Assembly (NCBI RefSeq): GCF_051020985.1
Contig: NC_135003.1
Location: 3,186,001 to 3,250,000, forward strand
Direction: 5' to 3'
Source of the DNA: Nomia melanderi
Lineage: Eukaryota; Arthropoda; Insecta; Hymenoptera; Halictidae
Length of the DNA stretch: 64,000 nucleotides
Made by a program: the position numbers and the translations under genes. Under the pieces are notes generated by a model. It was not told where the DNA came from, ran no database searches, and saw only the letters and a list, made by a program, of their open reading frames with translations. The first letter of the stretch is position 1. The number at the start of each line of letters is the position of its first letter. Positions 23,881 to 36,830 of the stretch are shown here, piece by piece.

Positions 23881-24720
23881 CGCAGCCTCCGAAGACGTTT
23901 AACGCGACGAGGCGAGGAACGTTTAAAAACAGCAACGAGGCCCATAAAAGTAAAAGAAGAGGAGAGGTGGTAGCGAGCCAACGCAAACAAGGGCGGAATA
24001 AATTTCTCGGAGAAAGGTTTCCATGTATCTTTGCCTCGCAATCCCGGCGAGCGTCGTGTATAAAGTGCAGGTACCGGAAAGGTACGGTTATGTCGAGGAC
24101 CGTGTCGGTAAAGACGGTGCAAGTGAACAAGTACATGGTCCGTTGGTCTAATCTAAGGCTAAGTTAGGTCTGGGTTAAAGTAGACGAGAGCTCACTGGTA
24201 TTAGTCGAACCGGGTTAGTGTCCTACCATCCCACCAAAAGTTTCCCGGCGTCTTCCTGGATATTCCTTGCTCCCCCTGCTACTTGCCTCGCCCTTGTCCC
24301 CGTTGCCTTGCTGAGGTCCCTTTCACCCCTTTGCTCCTTTTAGAACCGTCAGGCCGCAGGTCCAAACAGTCGCCGACCGCATCGACAAATGCTGGTTATT
24401 TCTCACAGTCGCCGGGGGAGGGGAGGCTGAATTGGGGAGAGGGTGTAAATTGACAATGAAAGGTAAACATTTACATAATTCCGGCTGACCTGGCGTGTTC
24501 TGACAATATCCCTCGAAATTTGCAAGACTAACTACGCGTTAAACGTACGATTAAACATGGCCGCGGCGTTAACTTGGTGCCCGCTGCGCAGCCCTCGCGA
24601 CCCTGTCCGCTGAAAATTAATACCGTCGTTACATTTCGCGAGTCGGAGCTTACGACTTAAGCCTTCCGTTTAGGGGCGGACGTTTTTGACGACTTGACTG
24701 ACGACGGCTGGGTTTGTTCT
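23880..24720. other. GC-rich island
   Basis: Pyrimidine-rich at 24,240-24,350, then CpG-rich. Overlapping minus frames at 23,783-24,136 are not recognised. Confidence 0.55.
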
Positions 24721-24820
24721 GATCGTGAATTATCTACTTTTCTTTGGAAATAAAAAGCGGCTTCGTATACTCTTTGTATGGTGCTGAATTATTGTGAGAC
24801 GAATTATTGTAAGTCTTTAA

Positions 24821-25077
24821 TCCTTTCGTCCCTGAATATGTATTTTTCTGCTAAATCAAAGAGAGGTCTAGGGACAGCTGTTTTCCAGTGAAACTGAAGC
24901 TTTTCAGTGAAAGAAATAAGGTAAGGACTGATAATAATAATAATTAGCACTTAAGTTGTCAACCATAAGCAAAGATCTCCGTGTGGTATAGTTTTCCTTT
25001 ATCTCTAAAGCGTCTTCTAGCTTTACAGTAATTTAAAATGTTCGTGGTATCTATGTGTACCATTCGAGACGAAAAGG
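24821..25077 (+). mobile_element. TTAA-flanked MITE (uninterrupted copy)
   Basis: 257 bases between TTAA at 24,817-24,820 and 25,078-25,081. Ends are inverted repeats: TCCTTTCGTCCCTGAAT against CCTTTTCGTCTCGAAT (reverse complement of the right end). The whole element aligns in reverse complement with 54,058-54,467 once the nested insertion there is removed. Shared blocks include GAAGCTTTTCAG, TAATAATAATAATTAGCACT and GTTTTCCTTTATCT. Non-coding, and it carries internal donor-like strings. By terminal sequence and target site it is piggyBac-like. Confidence 0.85.
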
Positions 25078-25081
25078 TTAA

Positions 25082-25655
25082 CGTATATACTCTTAAATTG
25101 TTATAAATTCATAGTCTGTAAGTCAAGATACATTTTTAATTTGATACAAGAACAACGCCTGTTGTAAGGAGAGTGCGGATTTTTATATATTTGTCGCGTT
25201 TGCACGTTTATAAAATACAAACAGTTATGTATTTAAATAAAAATGAACTGATGATATTTTTATATAATAGATACAGCAAAGAATCTTCTTAATGCCATAA
25301 GACATTTTTTTATACACCATCTTTATAAAACCAATTCTGAAAATGGAAATTTGAATAAAAATCTGAATTTTAACGATGCTAAATTCGTGGCTCCCGTCTA
25401 TTGTATAATATAATCATTTTATAATATATTTAACGTTGTAAACTTTCTTGTCAATTGTCTATATTGCTACGAAATTCTTAATATCACTTCATAAATGTAT
25501 ATTGCTTATTTCATACTCTTTTATAGACTTTCATAACCCTTTTTTTACGGTAGCAAAGTTTCGCAGTAAAAAGAGGTAATATGACGACACATTACCAATT
25601 TTGAAATTTGAGTTTGCTTTACGGTTTCCTATAAGCTATTATTGTAATTGAACAG
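25082..25655. other. AT-rich DNA
   Basis: No ORF. A possible upstream exon for the donor at 25,656 would end here, but its start is unclear (candidate acceptors near 25,557 and 25,635 are weak). Confidence 0.5.
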
Positions 25656-25904
25656 GTAAGAATTACTGATGAACTTAATCAACCATATAGTTTGTACAAA
25701 ATTAATCTAATGAATAAAAATAAGATTATTTTTTATAAATAAATTTCAAGAAAAACAAATTTATCTTTTATAACAGATCATTGTGCGCCACTGTTTAAGA
25801 TAGTACTATTGCGAAGGCCGAGACGTCGATCCAGAATTAATTGCAATTAAGAGAGAAGGATCAGCGAGATCGAAGAGACTCGACGGGATTTGTATGCGTT
25901 TACG
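25656..25904 (+). ncRNA. Possible spliced non-coding transcript segment
   Basis: A consensus donor (GAACAG then GTAAGAATT) at 25,656 is followed 121 bases later by a good acceptor (TTATCTTTTATAACAG, ending 25,776). The spacing and AT content are typical of a short insect intron. The downstream exon 25,777-25,904 (128 bases) is distinctly less AT-rich and ends at a strong donor (TTTACG then GTGAGTACC). All three frames of that exon contain stops, so if it is transcribed it is UTR or lncRNA. Three consistent signals in a row make this one of the better transcript candidates, but no polyA signal or first exon was identified. Confidence 0.22.
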
Positions 25905-25909
25905 GTGAG

Positions 25910-26940
25910 TACCTGCAGACTATTGTGCGGTGGTATAAGTACCTGACACGTTTGTCACGGTGCTTTGAATTAAAATGGGGAGCTATGCGCAAGAAATGCT
26001 ATTGCACGAGATGCACTAGACTAAACGAGCCACGTAATAGTCCTCTTTAGTTGCGATGTACGATGAAAAACCACGCTTTATGCGAAATATGAAATTTTTA
26101 TCAACATACGTGAATTTCTTTCTAACTTTCTGAAAGTTCGAATACTTAATATCAAAAGAGATATACTGAATAGAAAGCGCTTTTTTTATTAAGTATGATT
26201 TTTTAAGTACAATTGTTAATGTAGCGAAATCATAGGAATTTTTATTAAACATTTTTTTAATGCTTCCAACAAAATATATGTATTATTACAATGTTCCGTA
26301 ATAATTGCTTGAAACGTAGCTTTATCATGAAACATTATTTCTGTGTTGTGATCTGTTGCTCTATATGAAAAATTAATGTTACGAGTATTTTCAAAGCTCC
26401 TTATTACGATTTTATTAACATAAATTCATAAGTATAAAAATATAAATATATATATATTTACATATAAGCAGATATCATTAATTTTTAAAATAATACGAAT
26501 GATGGTAATGACGAAGTAATAATAAAAGAATTTCTGTTTAAATATTTATTTGTTTTTCAAAATTATTTGAAGAATGAAATGTAAATATAATATGTAATGA
26601 CTCACAATGGAAGAATAATATGTGTGGAGAACCCGATAGCTTTCGCAAAAAAGAGAATAATATAATTATGAATATTCATAAAGTCCATTTTCATCGTACC
26701 TAGATCGCTAAATTAATATATTTCTGTCACGACTGAATTACAGAAGCATAAAGCCAAGAAATTTTAATAAATGCACAACAAAATTCTCCCTCGAAACTTT
26801 TATTTAATCCCAAACCTCGAAAATTAATCTCACTTAAAACGCAAATCCGCATTAACTTTCACAGTCCCAGTAATACGAATATAATGTTTATTACTTGCTC
26901 GTTGTTGAAACTGAAAAGTAAATTTTCTAAATTTCCTCAA
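25910..26940. other. Very AT-rich DNA
   Basis: Includes an AT microsatellite-like run at 26,444-26,460. C/A-rich from 26,760 (26,761-26,820: 3 G, 15 C). No gene. Confidence 0.6.
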
Positions 26941-27420
26941 CAACAAAAAACATGAAAAACCTGCGCCACGAGTTCATCGTCGTGTTGGTTCCCTGCGCCC
27001 TTAGAGAGCGCATTTAGACGGGACCGGAGATTTATCGCGGAAATTAATTGAGCTTGCATACGCATTTGAATAATCACGACGCGCCTGAAATTCGCGTCGA
27101 GTGAGAAACAGGAAATCGACGGGAGTTAGACTATCCAAAAATTTATGCCGGATTCGTTGAATCGTTCTTTAAAATCCCTTAATGCGAATATAAATCACAC
27201 CTTTGAGGGGCAGCGCGATTCGCAACGTTGAAAACTTGGCCCCTTTGTCAATTTAAACCGAAGTTTCCACGAAAACATATTTTTCAGCTAATAACTCACC
27301 CCCGACACTTCTACCGAACCTCCGCCTGCACATTCATATCCCGAGCTCGTAAATCAAGGAGAGGTCTTACCGCAAGAGTTTCCATTAGTCCCGGAAAAAT
27401 TCATGGATGACAAATATGAT
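26940..27420. other. Small GC-richer island
   Basis: Contains balanced, palindrome-rich strings such as AATTAATTGAGCTTGCATACG near 27,040 that may be conserved non-coding sequence. The minus-strand recursive exon candidate lies at its right edge. Confidence 0.5.
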
Positions 27421-27436
27421 TGTTTTACCGACTCAC
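27371..27436 (-). other. Recursive (ratchet) splice site plus cryptic exon
   Basis: Reading the minus strand, a long pyrimidine tract TTCGTTCTCTTCTGTTACAG ends at 27,437 and is followed immediately by GTGAGT (27,436-27,431). A full acceptor joined directly to a full donor is the form of a recursive splice site, by which long insect introns are removed in steps. A second donor (CTTGCG then GTAAGA at 27,370) lies 66 bases downstream, as in recursive-splice exons that depend on exon definition. If the exon is retained, one frame is open (ESVKQSYLSSMNFSG then TNGNSC); the others stop at once. Either reading implies a minus-strand transcript with a long intron. Found by eye; no splice-site score was computed. 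Confidence 0.4.
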
Positions 27437-29200
27437 CTGTAACAGAAGAGAACGAATAAATTTAACTCAAATAAATTATTGTATCGTGGACAATGCTAAT
27501 TAAATGTTGTTTTTTAGGCTAATAGTTCAAGCTAATATTAGCTGATTACTGACTACGATTTTCCCCTTGTAGAATATTATTTAATCTTGTATATCCTAAG
27601 TATACTCAAAAGCTCCGTGTTCATTAAAATGTTGCTTTAAAGTATGCCTCCATTTTTCTAAAATTTAATATTATTAATTTAGACCACTTTTGTTTACATC
27701 CTAGTAAGTGTAATAAAGTTTACGCTTGGTACATATGTTGTTTAAAAACTCACATATTTAGAAAATCAATAAAAAGTAAAAAATAAAAGTGTATTACTTC
27801 AGGGTATATAGAATTAAAGAACTTATAAGAATTTCTTAATATATATTTCAATGGCGTTAATAATATAAAAAGTTAACATAATAACATTGTTAATATTCAT
27901 ATAATGAATAAATTAAATTAATTATTTTAAGAAAATGTTTATTATATTACTTATTTTATACAAGTTAATAATTTATACATATATGTTATTAAGTATTTTT
28001 CTCTATTTTACACAAGATTTATCTTTCAAGTATGCAGGGGAAGAATTTTCTTTAACCTGTAAGCTATTCTTAGACTATTGTAATTTTAAGTTCCTTTGAG
28101 GCCATTAAAAAACTAAAACTTTTCTAACTACCTAAAGCTTCACATTACTAACCTTTTGATACTGAGCAGTGAAACTTAAAGCTCAGACTTCAATAGTTCG
28201 AAAGTATCATTGAACTTCTTCAACTGTTTAAGGATAAAGCTTTTTTCCGGAACATACAGTTTGATCTGTTATTTTGTTGCATATTACTTATTATTCTTAC
28301 ATAAGTATACGAAGAAAGATAGTTTGATAGAATTTAGTGGCTTAAATACAATCACTTTCCTGTTAGCAGTGTAACCGATAATGGAAAACAATCGATCACG
28401 CAACAACCTTACGTCACATAACATCGATCTAAAATTGACTTCGAAGAACTTTGATACATAATATTAGAACTCTTTAATTTAAAGTTAAAACACGTGTTAA
28501 ACAACGTCTTATGTTCATCAATCATAATCACGTATATTTATTGCGGTAATCGGGTTGCTAAATATAGTGGTACGTTCTCATTAATGATACACTATTATGA
28601 ACATTAAAATAATATGCCTAAATTGTCAAAACCGAACAAAATAAATACTAAAATTTATTTCATTTTATCTTTACGCTTATTCTTCTAATTTATTTCTAAC
28701 TATTTCAGATAGCAGTTTTAAGAATTGCATTGCAAATTTTATCCTTTTATTATTTATATGTTCTATAATTCAATATAGTTAATAAAATAATAATTTATAT
28801 TTTAATTGATACCAAAAAGTCTTAAATTTTCTTAAACCTCTCAAACTCAAATCAAGTTCACTTTATTACTTATTACATAATAAATACCAATTCTTGTCTT
28901 GACCAAAACAAACATATCATCCAAGGACAAGCAACATATAAATCAAAACGTGAACTATTATCGGTTTTACTATACATAATTACTAAACTGCGAATTTTTA
29001 TACATATCTAGGAAAGTACAAAATTGCAAAGAACGCACGCAATACGAAGAAGTATATAAAACATCCAAAGTGCAGTGCGTTTTAAAATACTTTTTAGGAA
29101 AAACTATTTTCCATCGTCATTCTATTTTTCTTATTACCTTCGAACTATTTAAACTTACACAAAAATCCGTAATTTAATAATTACCTTACCAATGCCATCC
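27437..29200. other. AT-rich DNA
   Basis: No gene or repeat recognised. Ends in a strongly C-rich shoulder (29,161-29,220: 2 G, 20 C). Confidence 0.6.
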
Positions 29201-30230
29201 ACCCAAATCCTATCCCCTTCTAAAAGAATCCCAAACACGATCGTTCAAGGAAACGTTCAAAACCGGTATTAATCCAGCGCCGTTTATTTCGTCTCGTCCA
29301 TGAGCAGGCCATAGATCGTGTCCCACACCCGCGCCGAATAAAGGCAGAAGATTCAATAACGGAGTTCCATTTTCCCGGACGATGTTTTGAAAAATGCCAG
29401 TCGGAAGCGCGACGGCCGCAGTAACGGGTGAATTCAGCGAGATACGTCTTACTATTTCGCAGCCACTGTTCATGTCCAGGGCAGGAGGACACGATTGCGA
29501 GTGAGACCGATAATGGAACACGTGACGGAGAGAAAAATAGAGCGGCGAGAAAAGAAAGGAGAAGGTAAACAGGTTGAAGAAGCAGCGTGCATCGTATCGG
29601 CGGGGAAACGGGCGAAATCGGTGTAAATCAATCATATGCAAAATAGCGTGTCGATAAATCCCGGCGGACCAATAAAATCGTATCAATCAGGCAGAAGTGA
29701 GCGCGTTCTCGGCCGGGCCGTACTTTTTTCCCTCCTTCCGGCACGACCACTTCAACGGTAGTTTCCGGAATAACGGCCGGACGCGCGCTGGAAACGGGAT
29801 CTTCCCGGTCGAGCGGTTCAGGAAAGCTCGCGAAAAGCTTTCGGGGGTAAGCAGGACGAAAGACTTGTTCGAGAAAAAATTTCGAACGCCCCCGCAGCGG
29901 TGCATAGGGAAATACCGGGGTAGAGGGGCTGGGTTCCGGGCGAGAAGGAGAAGGAACACGGAAAAGTTTCGTAGTTCGGCCGAACGGTATCCTTATGTAA
30001 GATACGTGCCAACGAAGTTGCTGTATCCGGGCCGAACAGTGAAATATATTCGCGGGAAATCGTGAGCGACGAATCGAGAACGGTTTGATTTCTTTTATGG
30101 AGGAAAGAATTCACGGCGTTCTGACGCGGGAATAGGATGATTGACGGTCGCGCAGGCAAATGGAGCGTGTTAGGTGTCTTGCTGTTAGCCGCTCTAATCG
30201 GTAATTCATTGTTCTTTATCGCTAGTCGAT
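29200..30230. other. GC-rich island
   Basis: Overlapping frames on both strands, 158 codons (29,210-29,686, minus) and 122 codons (29,697-30,065, plus). Neither has a recognisable domain. Right flank is G-rich (30,241-30,300: 17 G, 7 C). Confidence 0.6.
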
Positions 30231-30890
30231 TCGGGGGAAAGTCTGCGGTTATTGCAGGGTGATATTTTATGGGATATCGTGTTATACAGGAATTTCCTGA
30301 ATAAAGTGTGAGGAAGGAAACGATTATTTAAATATTTCACTGTGGAAATGAAATAAAGTGATGAAAACGATCATTGTATTTGCGTTGCACTTGGTTTAGA
30401 AGAAATAGTATGAGGAAATAGATATCATCGTGTATATGAAAATATTTTTTTATTACGGCAAATATTGTATAAATTCAGACATAATCATATGTAACAGTAA
30501 ATTCTGTTATTAGTTAAATTACTGAGCATATCAAAATTGTAACAATAATTAATCAAACACTGATTGAAGTTATAATGGTGAATATAAAGTTTCTATTAAA
30601 CTTAGACAATACATAAATAAATTCAAATAAATTTGATTAAGAACTATTCAACAGATTAGAATCATTACAATATTAGAATATTAATAAACCTCCCAAATCA
30701 TATTAATTACGACTTATTAGATAAAATTGTAATAAAAAATTAATATGAAACAATCTCATATTTTTGGTTTACAAAACAACTTGTTTTCAGGAAACAAAAA
30801 TTATTCGAACCGTGTATACATTCACTGCACTATCACTACATTCAACAGCTTTTAAATACAACAAGCTGTTAATTAAAGCACTTTTTCCCA
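30230..30890. other. AT-rich DNA
   Basis: No gene seen; drifts from G/T-rich to A/C-rich. Confidence 0.55.
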
Positions 30891-31580
30891 ATGATTCCAT
30901 ACAACGCCGCAGCACGTACCCAAATTAATCAACCCAGCGCCCAGACTCGAATCCCCGTAACCAGATTTACCATGTCACATCGTCGCACCATTTATATTCC
31001 ACCTCCAATTCAGGAGCGAAGCTAATCGCAAATGCAAAGACTAAAATAAGCCGCGCGATCTGGGTCACCTCGTATTATAACAACCGGCAAGAGAGAGTTG
31101 CCCTATTTTCGGCGACATTTTCAATTTATGGATAAATCATGGCGAGTCGAGGATCGAAATAAAGAAGCAGGTATTTTGCATGATACCTATAACGATGATG
31201 GATTTAATTTCTGCGATGATAAGCGTAAATAATTACGCGCCGCGATGCGATCAAGGGACAGTCCTTTATCATCGAAATCTTTAATAAAACTTAGAGGGGA
31301 TGCGCTCGCGCGCGTTGTTGCGTTTCTGCCTGCTTTTCCCGTGTCCTGCGACCGGTGCCGGGCCAGTAACTTTTAATTCGCGTGCCCGGCGCTGACCAAT
31401 CTGTGTCGTGCGCGCTCCTATTACTCCTGATAAGGTCCGGGTAATTTATTTACCGAGCGAGGGGGATGCCATCACGCGACTTAGCCCCTCTACTGCCCCT
31501 TTCCAGCGGTCGGCCATCCGGAAAACACGTGAAAGAACGCGCAAAGAACGATTCGAAGACGTAGGAATCGTACGTTGAAT
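30890..31580. other. GC-rich island
   Basis: CpG-rich, densest at 31,290-31,420 (GCGCTCGCGCGCG-like). No frame above 60 codons. Confidence 0.55.
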
Positions 31581-34500
31581 GTTTTTAAATCCAAGGCAGT
31601 GCTACATTCAGCAGTTCTTAGTCTGCACATAGTACAATGGGTTATTCTATACTCCTCAACCTATTTAAGAATAATCACACACCAGCTGTGCAATACAGTA
31701 TCCAGCGAAAAAGGCCAATGACAAGAATAAAGCAAAAATTAAGGATGTAAAAAGATTAAAATCTGTATTGGTTTTAACATTAAGACTAGTTTTAGTAACC
31801 AAACAATTAAATTGACTGTTTGAAATTCCTCTATGGAAACTCTAAGATTGCATCTCCTGAGACTTTAATTGATTTACTCTTGCTACAAAATACATAAAAT
31901 AAAATCACACAAATATACATATTGTAAATTTAATTTGATATCATTCTAATTTTCTTTAAAAAAAATCTGTTCGTTATAACGGTCATTCGCTGTAAGGTCG
32001 TTATAGGTTAACCGACTGTATAAGAAATAAAAACTTGACGAGTGAGGGTGGGTTATTCCGCGGAAGGAAAATGAAAAGACGGCCGGAGAGAGACTCCTTG
32101 GGTCTAGTATCGCGATCAATCGGGACGGAGGAAACAAGAAACTTATCCGTTTCAGAGATCTTAAATCATTCCACCTTATAACTCTTATTTCCGGTCTGCT
32201 GCTTGTTTCACGAAATGGACAAGGTCGGGAGAATAAAAGTGGGAGAGTCGGGAGGAAATGGGAATGAGGGAAACGGAGAATAAATTGCTAGTTTCGTATG
32301 ATGATTAGGTATTCAGTTGAAGACTAAAGTTATTGTTCACGGAGCTAATGATTATACCTACGATTTATGATAGAATTATAGGAAATTTTCAAGTTTCGAT
32401 ATTCTTTTCTCTCTGTAGAAATATTTTAACGTTACCCGTGAATAGGGGTTCAAATACACCTCATACATTTTTAGTGCAAAATATAGAGAATAAATTTGGC
32501 AGCGTAAGTACTTATTACTACATTCAAATTCACACATTTCAATGAAATTTGTTTAAATATTATGTGAAACATATCACAGATAGCATTCCTAGGAAAACTT
32601 TGGAAATTTTCCATTCGTCAACCTTTTATTCGCGATTCTATCTGTCAGGAGTGGATTTGCACCCCTATGTACAGAGGGAAGGTTAATTGAATGGTAATGC
32701 TATCTTTGTATTCATTGTAATACTTTGGTTGCGGAACGGATTTTAATTAAATTACTGTGTTTTATGTTTCTTTTGTTTTTCTTTTGTTTTATGATTGAGG
32801 ACATTGAATTCTTATCACTTACAGCATGTCGCTTCTTATTTCTCGATTTCTTTGGAGCTTGAAATTGAGTGAATGTACGAAAGTATTAAATGTTCGCTGG
32901 GTAATAATGAGCTCATGAGTATATTTTTTCATGTAACTTGTATGTATGAATATCCCAAAATACTCTCAAATATAAATCCTACTCTTCAAATTTAAAAAGT
33001 GAATCTGGATTGAAATTTAAAAACTATAACGTAATAATCATGGAAAATAATATTAAGTATATACATCATAATGTCTGCGGCCAATAAAAAAAATATGGAG
33101 CATAGTATGGATATTAATTAAATCGAATACATTCATCAAACATATAACGAAACTTGAAAATATTTAATTTATCCCTTAAATTAATTAATTAAAAAAATAC
33201 CAGTTCTTTTCGGATACATTGAATCTCTACCTAAAATATCTTCGTTAAAACAATTTACCAAGAAACACAATAAAAGAAAAAGAAAATATTTTAAGAAATC
33301 ATAAACCTTATTTTTACAACTTCTTTCATTTTTGCAAAGATCACGGCTTAAATAACAAACGATAAGATCATTTTAATTAACGAAGAATAAGAAAACATCC
33401 TTTTTTCCTCAACAACCAAATGAATCCTGATATTGTGGTCGAGTTATCCGGTTAGTCGAAACATCAGGGTCGTTCAAGGCGGGCAGGGCAGGAGAGGAAT
33501 TGCCTGACAATGAGCGAGAGAGTGGCGTATAAGACTAGGAAGGGGTTCCCCTTCCGGAGGACGTGATCGATGATCCAGCACAAGACATTGGACCTCTTCG
33601 ACTAGCCACCCTATCCAGATACCCGGTTCTTGCGAATTTTATTCGTGGTCGCTGGTACAAGCTGTGTTACCAAAGAATATTGCCTTCTCTTTGAATACCT
33701 CATGCTACAAAACTTTGATGGATTAAGGATGACACGCTCAAATTAAACGTTATCTTCTTCCGTGTCAGCACGCGTATAGTTGTTCGAAGATTGTGACACG
33801 GTCGCTTAACCCTTTAGGTCGCAAATAAAGCTTTTAGGAAAAATACATTTATTTTCACAATATACAATAACTAACTTATCATTTTTAACAAAAGTAAATA
33901 GTTTAGTAATTATTTATAACACTGATACTTCGTGGATTTGAATGACTTTGAAATATGTTGTCAAAGACATCATTCTGAACAACTTTTCCTTATGCATGTT
34001 ACTGCTATTCAGCCTTAGTTTTCTAGATATTCTTAAAAATATCCGGGAATAGGGAAATTTCATGTTCATTTACTAAAAGAGTAACCATAGTATGACCTTG
34101 ATTTTGACATATATTGTTAAGGTTATTGTTCTGTACACGCAGAACTTTAGACTGTTTGACAGTGAGTATTAGTTGAAAAGTTTAACACATTAATCCTTGA
34201 AACTTTTAACCAGTAATATGCACGAATTTCAATATCCCTTTACATTTAACACCCTACTAGCATTTTCAATCAGAGCAATAAAGCATGGTAACATTTCCGA
34301 TGCCATAATTATAACTTTCACAATAATTTGCTCCAAATTCCTTTGTCGATCGTCACCGTAGGGGAAAAAGCTGAATGAGAAGGAATAATAGAGGACATTA
34401 TTGAACAGCCGGAGATAGGATATGACATCTCTTCGATTACGATTCCAGAGCATGAGTAGAGGATTTGCAGACGTGCAAAGAAAACGTGGCAGAGGGTGGA

Positions 34501-36830
34501 AAATAAAGGTGACAGTATTACGACGAATGACGAGCAGAAAGAAAAAGAAGAAGAAGAGAAGGAAGAAGAAGAACTATGATCATACCTTCTTTAGTTCAGA
34601 AAGAATGTACCTAGGCAGCATCGTGAAATAGCTTTCTACCGTCCGACACCGTTCAAATTTCATTATGCTATATTACGATTGCTAAAACCTTAGTCGTCAA
34701 AGCGTAATAAAATCGAGGTCCCAGCTGATGCTCGTCACGTATTCAGGATACTTGACGAACTGGGTTTATAGGAAGAATATTTCTGAGAGTATTTGTCCGC
34801 CGCCGGATTTATGTGTTTCTTATGTCTTCAAGTATATACATATACGTTTGACGTATATCGCGACTCTTATAGAGTAATTCACCTAATTCTGTTTTATCTG
34901 CGTTCGCATTTCGTGAACCGACACTTTGTTCGAATGTATGGTTGACTTGGGAAATGAGACAACACTTTTATCAAGCTTTTATTAACAATTAACAGCAAGG
35001 AAGTGTTTTGTATACACATAAAACCATACATAAACAAAAATTTGGAATTTGAACGTAGACAGTAACAGAATTAAGAAATTATGAATAATAATAAAAAACT
35101 GTATAGTTAAATTTATATATAGATGTGTGTTATAAAAAATCGTTTTACTACGGTTTTAATGCATTATAATAGTAATAATGAGAAATGTGAATATGTAAAT
35201 TATGATGCGGCACAATTGTTTATAATGTTAAAAGAAACTGGTAAATCTAAATCTTTTAATCTGTAATCGTTAAATACACACTATTGAGTTAAAAGTTCGA
35301 TAAGAGTTAAACAGTTGTCTTGAACAGCGATAACTTTTATTATCTTTCCACAATCCTAAGTATATTTGTTTTATCGAATAGCCTCATCTCAAACCAATGC
35401 TTTGATTCATTACGTAAATTTCAAAATACTAAAACATAAAAAAATATTTTTATTTTAATTAAACTTCAAAATATTACTAGAAGTATCTTTTTGACGTAAA
35501 AATAATTGGTGTTTAGGTGAGCCACATTGAATTTATAAAAATATAAATTTTTGCTGCACAAAAAATTCTTTGAAATACGTATATAGTACCATCGTATCGT
35601 TTTATTAATTTTCACAGCAATAAAAATACCGAATAAAAAAATTTATTTGCTAACCTTTTGTCACTGAATTCCTGAAGCTATGGTGATCCCATTCGTACGA
35701 TCGAAACTGTTAGAGAGTTTACGGTACAAAAACGAAATTTGATTCATTTGAAACCCGACACTGACCGAAAACATCGTATCGCATTACTTTCCATTACATT
35801 TTTCAAAACAATCAAGGAAATTTAATCGTTGAATGAAATTCAATCACGGAATGGGAAACACAGGATCTCGATGTTGGAAAGTGTTACTGAATCGATGCAC
35901 AAAGCGAGAACTGACTAGCATGTGTACTGAAGCATCGTATTATAGATTATACCCCTCTTTAATCAGAAAACTACGAGTAAATAGGCAAAGTCGAACGGGT
36001 CTTATTTAAACAATTCATTTGACGCTGTAAAGAGGGAAAGAAATTACTGTTATCGTTCTGTTCAAAGGATTCCAATGATGCATAACGAAATATATCTTCG
36101 AGAGACGTTTCAATGTTCATCAGTGCTTGACTAGTCGTAATACCTTAAAACTTGGTTTATATTTCAAATTTAAATCCGTAAAAACGTTACATTTGAAAAT
36201 AAAATATTTATTTATTTAAAATTCTTAACAACATTAGATACACGTTACGTCTACTAAATATAAAATTGTATGTTTTAATATTTACTGTTAAAAGAAAATT
36301 TAATTATTTATTAGAAATCTAAGAAACATTGTAGCTTGGTCGTTACGTAGTTAAAGTAATGGCACTTCCACAAATATAAATATTGTCTGAAATAATTAGC
36401 AAAAATTAAAAAGTATAAATAAATGAAAATTTCATATCAGTTTATTACTCTTTTTAGTATTCTAGGTTTAGGTAAAATCGTGAGATGAACTCATTTTTAA
36501 AATACCGTATCTAACCAAAAGTACTTCTTACTAACAAAGCTAAACAAATATATCATTTTACAGGCGCAATAAAGATGATTTTATCAATTTCCAAGCAACA
36601 AATACATTTGTTTGTATAAATACCTAACAAAATAATTTTCACAAAACATTTCCAATAAATATACAATAAACTGTTAAATATTTACTGCATCGCAAGTAAG
36701 TATCACACCAAAATTTCATTGACAAATTTAAAAAACTCCATAAAAACAGAAGCATTTTTCAAACAGAAGAATCTATAGAAAAAAGCATTTTCCAAAATTA
36801 AACCGCTTATCTGGTTCTTGCTGTCCAATA
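31580..36830. other. Long AT-rich stretch
   Basis: No gene recognised. Holds a weak GC patch at 33,420-33,660, a TTAACCCTTTAGGTCGC terminus-like string at 33,810 without a clear partner, and the GAA-rich run listed separately. Donor-like motifs at 32,505 (plus) and 32,823 (minus) lack convincing exons. Confidence 0.5.
34536..34573 (+). repeat. Purine (GAA/GA) run
   Basis: Interrupted GAA/AAG microsatellite-like tract. It produces a spurious Lys/Arg-rich frame at 34,422-34,631. Confidence 0.75.

Noticed and set aside
29190..29219. 30-base minus-strand micro-exon before GTAAGG
   Set aside because: Good signals but too short, with a stop immediately upstream in the attractive frame.
34422..34631. 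Lys/Arg-rich small protein
   Set aside because: Encoded by a GAA/AAG purine run; low complexity.
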